A DNA stretch of 64,000 bases, taken from the NCBI RefSeq assembly GCF_037975245.1, contig NC_092572.1:6523501-6587500 (forward strand), given 5' to 3'. Position numbers and translations under genes: made by a program. Each line of letters begins with the position of its first letter. Position 1 is the first letter of the stretch. This DNA is from Apostichopus japonicus (taxonomy: Eukaryota > Echinodermata > Holothuroidea > Aspidochirotida > Stichopodidae). The notes below the pieces were generated by a model that was given only the letters and a program-made list of their open reading frames with translations, made no database searches and was not told the DNA's origin. Below are positions 1-12,205 of the stretch, piece by piece.

Positions 1-426
1 ATGCAATCACAAAATGATATTCGTTTCGCATTATAGTCCATCCCATTCATGGATATATGTAAAATGCAAGAAAGCCAGAGTATACGGCCTCCAGCGTTTT
101 AAAACACATGCACTAAACACAGTATAGACTACTGTGGTAACCTGACAGGATACCTGTCAGCAGGAGCCCGGTGTTCTGACCTTACTTGTACCTTGTATGG
201 GAATTGTTACAGTTGCATACAGAAGGTATAGTTCTATGACTAATTCGGATAGATAATCACGAAAGAAATATAATGGGAGAGGAAGGTAGACTTTCTTATT
301 TTAAACGTTTTGCCACATTATTTTCAAATTGTATCAGGAGTGAGCGTTCACTGCGATAATGTCAAGAGTTGCCTTAGGTAGTGATACACTGTACTGTATA
401 ACAGAAATCCAAGAGTTCAAGGAAAG
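1..426. other. Unassigned left flank
   Basis: I see no gene or recognisable element here. Similarity to the second duplicated segment begins only near 427, where the sequence around 'gagttatattca' matches that near 34733, so this stretch lies outside the duplicated unit. Confidence 0.5.
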
Positions 427-3400
427 GAGTTATATTCACTACATTCGGTTTAGTATGTGTGATCTTAATGTAGAAACTCTGCAGATGATAAGTGTCTATA
501 TGATAAGAACACTCATATAATAATCAAGTTTTCAAATTCCCTAATAGAGACGATTGATATGTTCCTTTTAGTCTTGTAGGAAGAATACCGTTTTCCAAGT
601 TGTACCTTATACTTGAATGTTGCAAACACTCCACTTCACTTATGATTGTTCGTTGACCTAAAATTCGGCTTATTCGGATATATGGTTTAGTCATTTCAAT
701 AAATTTAAATCCATTCTTTATAAGTGGAAGTGAAATCCAAAGACAGAGCAATAACTACATTTGCAGTTACAAGATAATTAGAATATGAATATAGACACAG
801 AAATATTCCCGTGTGAAACAACCAATGAGATAACTTTCCAGCAGTTTCTCAAGCATTTCCTGCTTCGAGTACTTTCTTTTTGATATGAAAAACTCTTTCC
901 CATAGATAAATATGGCTTTCTTGTTAAGAGGAAGTAAAGGGCAAGAACAAAGATCGGGATTGGAATGCGCAGTTAAACGGAGTTATAAAGCAAAAACATC
1001 TTTGACAAGAGTTAAAAAGACAAAATTTTCACAGGATCGGGAAGAAGAATGATAAATTTAAGAGAATAGCATTAAAGTCAAATTATCTATGATAGCAACT
1101 TTCACACGACACGGGCAATAAAAATGGAGAGTGTTTTTTACGAAAATGTTACATAATAAGCACAATGATGCATAACTCTTCAGTCATCCCGATAAGGTAA
1201 AGAATGGAACAACAATTTGTCATAGGGCAAAACAGAAAAAGAACATACTACTTTAGTTGCTTTTTTTATTATAATAAATCATATTCGGAAAAAGATCGAT
1301 GTGTAACACAGTGTTTTCATAACTCGCAATAACTTGTGAGATTATAGAGTTACAAACATCACATATTTAATGACGTGTTTCTAATCAGTTGAACATGGAA
1401 GTGTAAACTAGTGAAATTAAGATGAAGCCTTATCATTTCAATTGTTTACAAGCAAGCAATCAGCAGGGAATGTAATGTCATGCATTGTAATGTAGAACAA
1501 TTAACATTCCTGTTCTTCGTTTACCATAAATATTCTCTTTGGAAATGTGTGGATCGAACAGTATTTGGTGTGAATAAATGTGAATGTAATTTTTTGACCT
1601 CATTTTGTCAAGGAATTACACATATCATCTTCTTAGAAACGATAAATCTTCGCAATGTGAAGTAAAACCTGAACTGGTGAAACAAACCTGTAAATAATTC
1701 CCTTATTATGACTAAACCTGGGCCAATTAGAATATCTTTACAACATTCTAAACTTTTAGTTTTTTTGTATATATTTGACATCCTATCAGGCGCGAGTAGA
1801 CAACAGAGATGTGACCATACATAAATCTGATCACTCAATCTCAAATTGTTCTTATTAATGAATTTGCTATTCATTGAAAATATTACAATGTTCGTCTACA
1901 ATAATTGATTACTTTGGGACTGGTGTCACATTTCAGTTTGACTCGTGCTAAGACGCTAATAGGTTTCTTCTAAAACAGTAACAAGGCGTTTAAAGAGCAG
2001 TGACATGTTTCGGCGAGAACATAATTCGAAAAATGACATCACGATTACCAGCTTTGTCGTTTCATTTGATACAACCGAGAAATCGGCAAGGATAGTATTT
2101 GTAAAACAATAATCATTCCCACTGTTACTTTACCATAAATATTATATTAATAATTGACATCCTATCAGTCGAAAATATCCAGGCTGCAGGTAAGTTGACT
2201 TTCTCAAATATATTAGTGTAAGGATTATCATGCAACATGAATTGAAAAACCGGATACTCAACTGGTTTCGTCATTGCTTGTCACTTTTCGTATGTAAATA
2301 TAATGTAAAACTGTCAAAAGGATAACGTTGGACTATTTCTGAATTCACATGGCTAGTAACGGTCTTGTAATTTATCCAGTGCAGCTTATATTGCGTCATA
2401 CCTACTTTTTTCAACTCCAAATGACCTGTACATTGCCATACATTTATTAAGTCATCGGAAGTAACTCTTAAGTGTTCCTGGTTACATGAGAAGACAAATT
2501 TAATCTCTGTTCTCTTAGGTGGAAGTAAAGAGCAAATAGAAGTAAATTTCAGTTTATGTTGCAGGTAAGCCTTAACCAATTGATACCAATTTGAAATGTG
2601 TCGCAAATGAGATCATTGTCATACCTCACAAAGACTTGTGAGAATAGAATTTGAAGTAATTAGAAGTTCAAACCGAAATTTAAATCATCCTGACGTAGTT
2701 GAATGCCTTGCTAATGTAAATATCCAATGGGTCATCTGTGGCAGAGTTGATTGTTTACGAGGTTTCTTTACTCCTCGTTCTTTTTCATTTTTCTTGTTGC
2801 GATTCATTGAAAATGTATAGAAAAACTTTCATCTTTCACAGTAAAAAAAAAAAAGTCTTATTTCAGTTTCATTCATGCTAGAACGCTGGAACGAATCTTC
2901 ACGATTTCATTTAATCAGATTACAACTTATAAATATTAAAGCTAACTGTCATGTTTCAACATTCTCCATCTATTAATCTGTAAATTTCATGTTTCAATTA
3001 CTGGACTTCTTGTCATATGTGAAATCAAGAATTTCATAAGAACACCACATTATTGCCATAACATGCCAGTATCTACATTTGCAAAATTACCTGTTTGGAT
3101 AAAACAAAATTCATTCATTATTTATATGAAAAACTTTTTTATATTTAATGTAAAATATCAATGACAAAATATCCCTCTGGATCTTTTATACTATCTGATT
3201 TGGTCAAATTGTAGTCATCTGGACTTCTTTCATAGGAAACAAATATGAGAATCCCGCCCAAACAACAAATAGCTCTACAAACTTTCGATCACCAAAACAT
3301 CAGAAAACAAATCTCGATGATGTCTTTCCAATTAGGATTTATCAAACACAAAAGAAAAAGTAACTCCCGCTCCTTACATCATAAGGCTGACTAAATTATT

Positions 3401-3619
3401 ATGCTTCGTGATGCTGGATTATGCAATATATGTTGCAGAAGGCGCTGAATTAGTCACTTCCATTTTCATTTCCCATGTTGCTTGACACTCAAATACCATT
3501 GTATGAAAAGATAAATAAATAATTTGATTATCATGCTATAATTTTACATCTATATCTCTTCTTTTCCATCCTCTGGAAATGTACCTATTTCATTTCATCA
3601 GGTTCACTTCATTATGATA

Positions 3620-4213
3620 TTACATCCGCTGCAAAAATGTTAACATAAATGGCTGTTGTTTTAGAATCGGCAACCTTGTGTCATTCAGCTTATCATCTAC
3701 AATTGATACCAATGTGCGTATAGTTTCGCTTATTTTTTTCCTGCAGAGTGAACTGAAGTTGTCAGTTGAAGGAACAAGATTTATCACTAATAACACACAA
3801 TAATTCTTTACAATATCCAAATTGACGTTCCGCATACTAATGTGTATAACAAAACAATGAATCTTGTCAAAGTTTCGGCAAGCCTTGAGATTTATCAAAA
3901 TGTCAGTAGTGATATTTAAAGTTTTTAAGAGCTTTCCAACATCCATAGTTAGAGCTATTGTTACTGCATTCCGAGCATCAAATTTGAGGGGTTTGCAATT
4001 GCTATAGTTCATGGTGAAATCATCATGCAAGCTCCTGGATCTCGCGCCTGAACGTTTGCCGCCCGCTGCCTTAAAGAGTCCAATTAACGTTTTTTTTTTT
4101 CTAGTGAGATAAATGTATAATATTTGTAACAAACCAAATTCAATGGGAATACACACTACTTCCACTTCCCCCCCCCAGCCTATCCCCACCCACCTTACAT
4201 GTTGTTTGTACAT
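3620..4213 (-). other. Long open frame in duplicated DNA, probably non-coding
   Basis: A 197-codon frame is open on the minus strand. Its counterparts in unit 2 (38079-38393) and unit 3 (59222-59458) are broken by indels, for example a change in an A-run just after a shared Cys-Arg-Lys stretch. The product resembles no family I know and shows no signal peptide or domain. I record it only because it is the longest uninterrupted frame in the upstream DNA. The likeliest reading is a chance frame or a decayed mobile-element fragment. Confidence 0.15.
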
Positions 4214-5847
4214 CTGACCACTTTATGCGTATCAAGAAATGACAATATTGGATTAGCACTTACACCTCAATAAAGATTGTATTGTTACTGGTAGCAGAAT
4301 TACTATCACAACAAAACTTAAACATGTTACAACTTTTATGTTTTATTTAAAGTCATGAAAAACAAAAACGTTTGATTTTTTTTTGATAAAGTTCAATTGA
4401 AGAGCGCCATCTGTTAACAAAGCAAATGAAAAAAAAACCAACAAAAGGGTTTTTCAATGAGAGACGGTTATTCGCAAACGTAGCCTTGGCGATTTCCACG
4501 ATTCATAAGACAGGCGATGAAAGAAAGACAAATCAAATAAGAAAGGAAGAAGGGGACGGTAGGTATCAAACTTAAGAAGAGAATAAGGAGATGCGACCAC
4601 AACAAAATAATGGACTTACAAGGGAAAAAGGGTTAAAAAAGTAAAAAAATGGACGGGTACGCACCGAACGGGTACTTAAGCCTTCGGGATTTGTTGTGGG
4701 CCTCGTGGAACTCATGTTGCTATTCATTTCAGAATGATCGACAACAGTGATATATTCAAAGGTTATCCAAAGTACATGTTCTTTTCTCGAGTTGCTCATT
4801 CTGTATTGTTCGTATATTAACTTTGTTCTCAGCCCACCATGTGCTAGGAAAATGCAATTTCGATGGAAAGTCAAAGTCTAAAGCATGGATAGAACACGTA
4901 GCAAGCATGTTGTCGTATTTTGAGAATATGCGATTAGATGTGTAAGTTCAAATGTTTAACACTTGTTTTAATATATATATGACCCAAAGCGTTTTTTTTT
5001 CCGGACCCTTTTTTAAACTCTATACATGTCTCCATACACGTCTTTTGATGCGATTTTTTTTGGTCTGTGTCTCTTTCTTGATTCTAAGTTTTGAATAGTC
5101 GCAGGTTTTTCTTGCCTTTCTTTTAGAGTTCAAATTTACTGCTATGTTTCCAGCATCAGTTTGACTGAAGAAACATGTAACACATGCAATGTTCGTAAAA
5201 CAAGGAAATAAATGAGGTGCTTGTATATTCAGAAACACGAAGTCTCCTTTATTTATGGGCTGGTCAATTGTTAATGAAAATCGTGTACCTGAAAATCAGG
5301 AAGCGAAACTACTTTTTGTTTTAAGTTATATGAAAGAGAAAATTGTCCATAATCAGTTGTTGCCATGGATTGATTTATGACTCTGATTGAAGTATAATTG
5401 CTTTATGTTCCTGTTAATCATGTATGTAAACAAATAAAACACTCTAAGAACATTTTGTCTGTATCACGCGTCGAAGGTCGGTTGTCCATTAACTAGGTGT
5501 ATTTGATTATGTATTATGTAGATCACCAACTAAACTATTTTTTTTATCGAATTCTAAAATCTTTACTGCTGATGTTGATTGATAAGTATTTTATATCGTA
5601 TAATCGAATCAAGTATTGTGCTCGTTTGGAAGTTTCATCTTTTCCACCATTTGGGAAGAGTCGATTTTTTTTTAGCATACTTAATTCTTAATTCTACTTA
5701 ATTCATTGTGTTCAAATCATTGAGTGAACATACGGAAAATAAATTACCGTATTGCTTCGGAATTGATCTTTTCGCGATGTCTAGTTGTTTTCTGATGACT
5801 ACTCTACCACGAAGCTATCAAAGGTAGCCTTTTTCGCAACCATATTT

Positions 5848-5992
5848 TGTACACCTGATTGATATTGTAAACTTGATTGTAAACTGTACACTGGAGTGTA
5901 CTCTGTGTACAGGATACACTGCACACTGTACACAAAGTACACTGTACGCATTCTTCACTGAAGCACTGTGCACTCAAGTGTACATATTGTAC
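5848..5992. repeat. GTAC-rich palindromic cluster, copy 1
   Basis: About 145 bp contain nine GTAC tetramers, mostly as GTACAC or GTGTAC. They include the interrupted palindrome gtacact-gg-agtgtac and the related tgtgcactcaagtgtac. The cluster is kept in unit 2 (40015-40150) and unit 3 (61370-61513). It lies about 1.3-2 kb upstream of the receptor start codons. It could be a degenerate repeat or a regulatory cluster; the sequence alone does not say which. Confidence 0.6.
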
Positions 5993-7294
5993 CCTTGATG
6001 AAGGTGTATTTACCTATCATCACCGTCATAAGGCTTATGTATATGTAAATGTTTAAACTAAGAAAAACCTAATATGACGTTTTGACGGACCTTATATAGT
6101 TTGTCTTAGTAGGGAGAGATTGCAGGTACAACACATTCACACCGTACACGAACATCTATGTCTTAACAGTGTCGATGGTATTTTCCATCGTATATCTCCC
6201 CTCGACCTCTTTTCACAAACATGTATCTGTATGTGTCTGTATAAACACTCTGCAACAAAAGCAGCTGTTAAGCCTCACACCATTATGGACTGGTAAAAAT
6301 GCTGACATTTATTGATCGTCTCTCTATTAATAAATTCGGTTTTACTTTTATAGAAGCTTATTAACTTAATCTAACTTGATATTAACCAGCTTCCTCTGAC
6401 GATTACCTCTCAATTGTCAAATGATCGAGAGAAAACCCAATAGAACTTTTTAGCCGATATTTCTTAACTTGTGACAAGATAACAATGTTATATTAATTTT
6501 TGTTTTCAAATGGCGAGATCTTGATTGCTAGACTTTATGCTATATTTGACAGCAATACTATGAGTCAATTTTTAGCAGTCAGTATAAGCTGAAATTAACG
6601 GTTGATAACAACGTTATGCCAATTTTCTTTTTTTTAAATAACGACATAGTTCTTCGTTGCGGAAATTATTATGTTTTGAATGACAGTAGTTATATCAGCA
6701 ACTTTCAGCAGTAAGTATAAGCTGAAATGAGCAGTTGATGCCATTTTTAGCAAATTGAATATAAACCTTCTTTATTCCGATGTAGAATAATCATTTCCAA
6801 ACTTAATGTCACAGTGTAAGAGCGGTGTCATTTATTCAAAAGTGTAAGTAACAACTGAAGTTGTTTCCCAATGGCCCTGTGTGACTGTGATTTATATTAT
6901 TCCGACAAACGTTCAAGTGACATTTTCTTCTACAACTGACGCATGTACTTCTGGTACACCACTCATATCTCAATTCATTTGACGCATTCAAAATAATTTA
7001 TTTAGGCATGATGGCAACTTTAAGTCATCCGTACATCTTTATATGAAATTTGCCAATCAAACACGTAGTGCTTTTTCGATAACGCCTTTGTGCTACAAAG
7101 CAATTGTATTGTGCGCGTGCGTAAAAATGACTGTCTGGTAAAGGAATTGGATCAAATGTTTGAAGCAGTGTTATGCGATGGTCACCTCGTTTAAACAGTA
7201 CGGCATAATTCATTGAGTTACAATCATCTACATTCAGAGGAGTGATGCCTTACATGACGAGACGAAACTACGCACACAAAAAAGCACAGCTAAC

Positions 7295-7373
7295 ATGTTG
7301 ATACTTAGAAAACTAATCATAATATGGATGATTCCGTATTTTATCATATCAGGACTACAACAGGCAATGTCAG
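7295..7373 (+). CDS. Gene A exon 1, signal peptide
   Basis: The ATG at 7295 begins MLILRKLIIIWMIPYFIIS, a short basic start followed by a hydrophobic core, as in a signal peptide. The exon ends in phase 1 before gtaata. The same exon occurs at 42087 and 63487, which supports this start over others. Confidence 0.8.
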
Positions 7374-10300
7374 GTAATATAAATTATTTATGTTTCTTTC
7401 TTTTTTAAGGAAAACGTTAATGCAACAAACATGTCTGCGTAAAATAGTTTCGGTCTGACTTGTATTTCAAGATCAATATTTCTTCTTTATATAGACAAAC
7501 AGAACACGGTCCAACGGCAGACAAAATTGGCTAAGGTTGGATTCTCTACGGTAATAACATGTTCGATTGATTTCCTTGACAGAAATTATTTTGTAATATG
7601 GTATAAAAACGGGAAGTATTTATTTGAGCACGAGCCAAGAATGTCCCTCAATTTAAGTAGAGATGGACGTATCTATACAAGAAATGAACAAGAAGACATT
7701 GCCTTATTAAGGATACAGAATGTTAGTGTGAGAGACGCGGGGGAATATCACTGTAAAGCTGTTCATATTTCCGTTGGTAAACCGATGTTCCAGTATTGGA
7801 AAATTAACGTACAAGGTTTGTAAGATTATTTATCATTTTCTAATATTTCAGGGATATTTTGGTGACAGATTGTATGTGAAAAGTATATTTAAGATAAAAA
7901 TATTTCACACCGTCAAACACCATCTCAATATCTTTTCCCGAACTACATTGCTGACTGAGTGTAAGCTATTGTGCCTGGCGTTGTGGTTTTGGAGAAATAT
8001 TATTTTCCTCTATAGAAAATTTATTGAAATATTATGAAGGAATACAAAGACAATTTCAGCCAAATTGCCCTCAATACGCCATTCATTCTGCTGTCGCAAT
8101 TTACTTCTTTCAAATTATAATATCATTTTCGAAACAATCATATCATTGTGATAAGAAATTGTATGCGATTATGTTTTGACCTAACGATGAAGAATGTTTT
8201 TAGAAACTTTACTAAACAATAAACCTCAGCCATCAGAAGCCGTTTGCAGAATTATAATCCCTTTATCGGCTTAACTTTCTAAACTGACTGTTTGTGTTCT
8301 CAGATGGACCTATTTTATCCCCTATCAGATCTGTTAGGGAGAATGAGACATTTTCAGCACAATGCTGTGTGACATTCACTTATTCCACGGAGCCAGTGAA
8401 ATATTTATGGTCTATTGGCAATCCCTTGACTACGACATTCAGTGACAATTTTGGCGGAATTCTCACCTGCAGTAATGTATCGTTTACTGCAGTTAGAGCA
8501 TTTCACAACAAGTTGGTTGTGTGTACAGTAGAAAACGAATTGAATTCTTCTACGCATGAGAGGATTAATTTAATGTGTAAGTAGTATGAAAATTCGATAA
8601 AGTGGAAGTTAATATAAACTTTCACACATGGGCCTGATACGACCCATTAAAATTTAATTAAAATAAAAGGAATTCCTATATCATACAGCCCTCATTGAAC
8701 AGTCAACTTAAAGAAGAGAAGTAAAAAAGGTACATTTTGAAAGACTGCCACAACTTAGGGGTTTGCTATCAAAAATTGCTTCCACTTTATGTTCAATAGC
8801 GCAAAATAACCCAAAATTTGAAGGAATAAAAACAGATTTCCACAGAGAACGGTACTTTTACCACCTGTAATCTTTGAAAAGCTACAACATGTGACAAAAA
8901 ATCAGCAGAATGCACAAAAATGCTTTGATGGTCCCTGCACTAGGACAATGTGCTTATTTAATGTCCATACTACCTTTAAAACAATCAAATATTGGAATTC
9001 CACGACAAATTCAACTGAATTAGTTTTATGGAGTATTTACAGTCATTTCACTCCACGAAAAATCAATAAGTATAATAAAGATGTCTTAAATATGATGAAA
9101 ATCTTCATTATTAAAATTAAACTACACAAAACTTGCCTCCAAAACTACAGATAGTTTTGTTAACTTAAAATAACAATAAAACATTACGCCAAACAATTTA
9201 AAGCAACAACAATATTACCTTACATAAGTATCAGTTGCATAAAATACAGAAGCATAAATCTCTTCAACAATATCTGTAAACCTTATATGTGTTGTTATGT
9301 GAAAACATGTAATTTTGTTGATAGCTTCAATAAATATGTAGTTTGTTGAAACAACAATTCCGGTTTGCAAACAAATAATTGATACGCCTGTGATGAAGCG
9401 TCAATGTTAATTGCTATGCTAATTATTAACGTATTTCATTGTTTAATAACCATCGTTTACGAAAAGAAGTGACTCAGTACGCTATGCAAGTTGTCATGTT
9501 CAATTTCAATCTTGGCGTAAATGGAAAAAAAATATCTCAATGTATTAACAATTATATAATTTTGTTTGAGTTTTTAACTGTTTAATTAAATTACTATATT
9601 TAATGATGATATTTTAATTTTATAGTCGTTGATGAGCTATTGAGTCAAGGTACTTGTTACAAGGGAAATGTTCAATTTTACTACAAATTGTAAGAGAAAT
9701 CAAGCGAATAAAGGGATAATGCAACGATATTGTATTTTTCATTACAGTACCACCTACGATGAAGTTACAAATCAACGGCCATGACACCAATGCGACTGTC
9801 TTCCTTGCAAATGGAACGCACGTGAACATAACGTGTTATGCTGAAGACTCAACGACAAAAGCATATATTTCCTGGAATTGTAACGAAAAAACTTGTCCCA
9901 GTGAAGGTTCTTTATCTAATGATATGCATGAAAAGTTGAATAATGCGACTCGAGAATTCTTCACCGCAGATTCAACAATCAACTACACGGCAATGCGAAA
10001 CGAAGATGTTATTTGCACTGCTGGAATTTATGGGGACAGGAACTGGACCAAAAGTGTCAAAATCTCTGTATTTGGTAACGAAAATGTTTCAAACAAAATG
10101 CAAACAAACGCACTAATATATTTAATGTAGAAAGATTGATTTGTAACTTTGACAAGTAAAATTTGAAACAAAATCATTTCCGACTTAAGTATTGTATTCG
10201 TTATTGTCGATAACATTTAAAGTAAATTATTACGAACAAGATATTGTTCAATTCGAGAGAAGTTAAAAGTAGTATTAACCAAGAAAGAAGATAATTTGTG

Positions 10301-10963
10301 TAAAGTCTAGCTAAGTAAAAACAAAGCTGTTCGACATGAAGTGCTATAGCATGTTCTTCCTCACAGATATTGTACTGGAACTAGATGGTGTCCAAAGTAC
10401 TACAGATATCCAAGCCGACGGATTCAACATAACCTGTACTGCAACTGTGTCTATTGGACAGATTGATTATACCAGATTCGAATGGAATATCAGCTCTGAC
10501 GAAACATCATTAAAAACATTTACTGAATCAAACTCTCTTGTTGTGCATAAAAACAGTTTTGGAGATGTTATAATATCTTACTCAAAAAATTACAAACCGA
10601 AAGATGGGTCAGAAAATATATCGTGTACCGTGAAAGACAAGATGTATGATACGAATCAAATAATTTATAAATTATTCACCTTCGGTAAGTCATTTTACGT
10701 TTTCAATGTTTACATTACTTTTATATCATAAGCATAGAATAACTATAGACCACTAAATTATGTTACTTCTTTTTTATGGATTTCGACTTAAGTATTTCTT
10801 AATTGTGTAACATTGGATTGAATTTCAAGGTATACATGTTGTTAATGACAGTCTGCTTCTGATAATGTATTTTCTGTTAATGTATTTTGTTATCATTCTG
10901 ACTGGTGACGTTGTCATAACAGTATGTATGTTAATCATTTGGGACAAACTTTGTTGTAAATAG
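7295..10963 (+). CDS. Gene A: four-Ig transmembrane receptor, kinase-less
   Basis: Exons 7295-7373, 7495-7815, 8304-8576, 9748-10074, 10367-10684 and 10830-10955 join in phase 1 throughout. They encode a signal peptide (about residues 1-26), Ig1 (27-133), Ig2 (134-224), Ig3 (225-333), Ig4 (334-439) and a transmembrane exon (440-481). Each Ig exon has the expected Cys, Trp and second Cys. Reading past the last donor gives a stop (TAG 10961-10963) after two more residues, so a 483-residue protein with almost no cytoplasmic tail is possible. Paralogous gene C continues into juxtamembrane and kinase exons; here the juxtamembrane exons are damaged (see 11431-11909) and no kinase exon exists before similarity to unit 2 ends near 12205. 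It is likely a cell-surface or decoy-type receptor; the ligand is unknown. Confidence 0.75.
7495..7815 (+). CDS. Gene A exon 2, Ig1 (V-like)
   Basis: The acceptor follows a pyrimidine-rich tract ending atatag. The exon encodes a V-like Ig domain: Cys in ITCS, Trp in VIWYKNG, and the RDAGEYHC motif around the second Cys. It enters and leaves in phase 1; the donor is gtttgt. Confidence 0.85.
8304..8576 (+). CDS. Gene A exon 3, Ig2
   Basis: The exon follows ttctcag. It encodes AQCCVTF, then VKYLWSIG and LVVCTVEN, the Cys-Trp-Cys spacing of an Ig fold, with NVS and NSS glycosylation sequons. It leaves in phase 1 at T|gtaagt. Confidence 0.8.
9748..10074 (+). CDS. Gene A exon 4, Ig3
   Basis: The exon follows attacag. 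It carries VNITCYAED, ISWNC and DVICTAGIYG, giving the Ig Cys-Trp-Cys core plus an extra Cys pair (NCNEKTC). Several N-glycosylation sequons (NAT, NGT, NIT, NYT) mark it as extracellular. Phase 1 to phase 1; the donor is gtaacg. Confidence 0.8.
10367..10684 (+). CDS. Gene A exon 5, Ig4
   Basis: The exon follows cctcacag. It encodes FNITCTATV, FEWNIS and ENISCTVKD, again an Ig core with sequons. It leaves in phase 1 at G|gtaagt. Gene C has no counterpart: the equivalent place holds LINE and satellite DNA. Confidence 0.75.
10830..10955 (+). CDS. Gene A exon 6, transmembrane
   Basis: The exon was placed by alignment with gene C 48161-48256. The frame encodes a hydrophobic run ending VIILTGDVVITVCMLII then WDKLC. 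It has one Asp in the membrane span where gene C has Gly. The donor is gtaaat; the same acceptor frame in gene C would hit a stop, so the two genes use different acceptors. Confidence 0.6.
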
Positions 10964-11430
10964 ATGTAGGGTCAAGCAAACGAAAAAAATATATATATAA
11001 TTTTTCCACTTCCAGCGTAAACACAATTTCTTTAAATTTCACATTCTTTCGTTCTTATCTTTGAAAACATTGAATCGTGTAAGGTTTATTTTTACTAAAA
11101 ACTACAAAACAAAATCAAACAAATCAACTACAAATTGTCTACTATAACTCCTTACTAGTGACGGACAAGTTAACAATCATGTTTAATTCATAGCCTGCCA
11201 AAACATAGGGAATGAAAACAAAGACTAAATCCATTGGTTAAAAGTAAAATACGCAGTAAATTGAAATTATAGTAATTAAACAGTAAAAACACTTAACGCA
11301 ATGTGTAATGTGGATATCGTGTTTATATTCCTGTATTATTTGAATATGAAGAAAACGAACGAACCAGTTATTTAAATTTGATAAAAATCATTAGACCATT
11401 TATAAAGCGTTTTATGATTATTCATTTCAG

Positions 11431-11909
11431 CGAATATAGAACAACTTTACTATTTGTTTACCGTGATTTCAGTTCTATGTCAATATTCCTTTGTTTTTTG
11501 TTAATCCTAAGTACTTTGTTTTTATTAATTAACTTCAGGATTGTGTACCAATATATATACTAGGCAAGTAAAAACAAAATTTCCATTGCACTGTATCTAA
11601 ATTTAATCAGTTAAATTGAATAGTATCCGATAATTGCCTATTTTAATGTTAGCTTAACTCGTTATGGGTGTACATATTTCAACCTATATTCAGTGTTTTT
11701 TTTTTATATTTAAAATTGTATTTCAGTTTTAAAGTATATATATCCTTATGACTTTTTTTTCAACCATTTAGTCAGTCAAAGAACTTTTAAAAGTGGATTT
11801 TAATATTAGCTGCTGTTCAGAAACAGAGGGATCTCCCCCAGACAACCGTTATACACACGTGGTAAGGAGAGAATTGCCTCCAATTTAATCGAACTATGCA
11901 TTTTAACTT
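11431..11909 (+). pseudogene. Decayed juxtamembrane exons of gene A
   Basis: Two stretches match gene C juxtamembrane exons: 11431-11455 (gene C 48736-48760) and 11821-11909 (gene C 49102-49202). The first has a 2-base insertion near its start and has lost the gtaagt donor by a small deletion. The second has a one-base insertion near 11830 and, in the ancestral frame, an in-frame TAA. Its distal donor still reads gtaagt. Similarity to gene C ends near 12205, before any kinase exon. I take this as a degenerated cytoplasmic region. Confidence 0.65.
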
Positions 11910-12205
11910 TTGTAAGTACTTCCATAGTTCTTCATTGTACGGTTGTAACATTGGACACTTAGATGAGTATTTTTTAAGTATAAACTATACACTTTATGCC
12001 CTGTGATCAATTTAATTACTGTATAATAAAGTTCAAATAACCTTGAAGCCTTTCATGCGTTATCTCAAGCAAATGTTTATGCAGTCAATGAACAAAATAA
12101 TCAGAGAACATTACAAAATAAAGAGGAATCAATTAGAGTCAAGAACACTGGTGACTAAGCTATAGTTTGATTCCAATATTCATAGACACTTGATCGACAA
12201 TTTAT

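Larger units (their letters stand above)
427..7294. repeat. Upstream part of duplicated unit 1
   Basis: This non-coding stretch precedes gene A. It matches 34733-42086 (unit 2) nearly throughout, and from about 2994 onward also 58538-63486 (unit 3). Differences are scattered substitutions plus indels: unit 1 lacks about 67 bp near 4843 that units 2 and 3 keep, and lacks several hundred bases after about 6230. Units 1 and 3 share 5470-5870, which unit 2 lacks. Open frames in it do not stay open in the other units, so I regard them as chance. It may contain the promoter of gene A, but no TATA box or initiator could be assigned. Confidence 0.8.

Noticed and set aside
1480-1665. Short frame repeated at 35814-36032
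   Set aside because: The end of the frame is shifted between copies and there is no signal peptide, domain or splice context.
3620-4213. 197-codon minus-strand frame as a gene
   Set aside because: Its counterparts in units 2 and 3 carry frame-breaking indels, no domain is visible, and conservation is explained by segmental duplication.
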